A DNA stretch of 43,341 bases from Chlorobiota bacterium (GTDB lineage: Bacteria > Bacteroidota > Ignavibacteria > Tepidaquicellales > OLB5): the NCBI GenBank assembly GCA_022616535.1, contig JAKEEM010000004.1, positions 1 to 43,341 of the forward strand, in the 5' to 3' direction. This document shows, in pieces, positions 43,210 to 43,341 of the stretch. The translations under genes were made by a program, and so were the position numbers. Numbering within the stretch: position 1 is the stretch's first letter; every line of letters starts with the position of its first letter. Under the pieces are notes generated by a model, which saw only the letters and a list, made by a program, of their open reading frames with translations, made no database searches and had not been told where the DNA came from.

Positions 43210-43341
43210 TCATTTAATTTTATAGGACTTATGTCCTACTCCAAAGTAGAAGTTGACCCCAAGAGATATGGTATAGAAAGTAAAATTTTTATCTCCTGAA
43301 AACTTCAGCTCCTGCTTGGAGTTTGAATCTCTTAATTGAAA
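43210..43341 (-). CDS. beta-barrel paralog 5, C-terminal 43 residues (cut by window edge)
   Basis: A minus-strand frame runs from the window end to a TGA at 43212-43210. It reads FQLRDSNSKQELKFSGDKNF and then TFYTISLGVNFYFGVGHKSY with a KIK end. This matches the end of paralog 3 (FKLRDADNPNLKFAGNKNFS then FYSIVLGIGYYFGVKEKKY) and paralog 4 (FTTFFVGVNFYLGIKD). It is therefore the last strands of a fifth member of the same barrel family, whose start lies beyond the window. The plus-strand open frame over the same bases (43105-43299) is a shadow. Confidence 0.75.
   Translation of the reverse strand, partial: FQLRDSNSKQELKFSGDKNFTFYTISLGVNFYFGVGHKSYKIK

Noticed and set aside
43105-43299. Plus-strand open frame of 64 codons at the window end
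   Set aside because: The opposite strand encodes the conserved C-terminus of barrel paralog 5. This frame is its antisense shadow.

Overview
The window looks like a chromosomal contig of an AT-rich, Gram-negative member of the Bacteroidota/FCB group, most likely Ignavibacteria or a close relative. Four large secreted proteins end in the type IX secretion (T9SS) type A sorting domain with the core NYPNPFNP, which is especially common in Ignavibacteria. At least one promoter (upstream of lon) matches the Bacteroidota consensus TTTG-N20-TAnnTTTG. Several genes lack a clear Shine-Dalgarno sequence and seem to use TTG or GTG starts. No CRISPR array, prophage or complete insertion sequence was seen.

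Layout. 1-5.1 kb: 3' part of holB, a small secreted WxxGxW protein, a lipoprotein-like metallo-beta-lactamase-fold hydrolase, a frameshifted family-2 glycosyltransferase, a small beta-rich exported protein, a folded palindromic repeat and a PHP phosphoesterase. 5.1-10.8 kb: purF, then a leftward recombination/repair cluster recJ-yebC-ruvC-ruvA, with tRNA-Leu(CAG) upstream. 11-18 kb: two T9SS cargo proteins, a leftward operon of ECF sigma factor, anti-sigma factor and TlpA-type thioredoxin lipoprotein, a HExxH metallopeptidase lipoprotein, and a 98-bp MITE-like element. 17.8-19.2 kb: glycyl-tRNA synthetase on the minus strand.

19.3-31.9 kb: an apparent surface-glycan locus (two methyltransferases, two GT4 glycosyltransferases, a YfhO-type membrane protein, a Wzx-type flippase) interleaved with two more T9SS cargo genes. 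32-37.6 kb: a cytochrome c remnant without its heme site, a HIT hydrolase, a TPR lipoprotein resembling the T9SS/gliding protein PorW/SprE, and lon.

37.6-43.3 kb is the most unusual part. It is a minus-strand array of five paralogous outer-membrane beta-barrel proteins (the fifth cut by the window edge) interleaved with three SPOR-domain lipoproteins. The barrels share sequence along their whole length, and one carries a lipoprotein-type N-terminus like that of the SPOR partners. A good terminator splits the array into at least two transcription units. I do not recognise this as a named system. An inferred role is an outer-membrane/peptidoglycan linking module expanded by duplication.

Small-scale plasticity is visible throughout: two single-base frameshifts, a C10 tract, 12-, 15- and 18-bp tandem duplications, a 7-bp repeat in four copies, and at least three kinds of intergenic palindromic repeat. 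Some of the frameshifts could be assembly errors.
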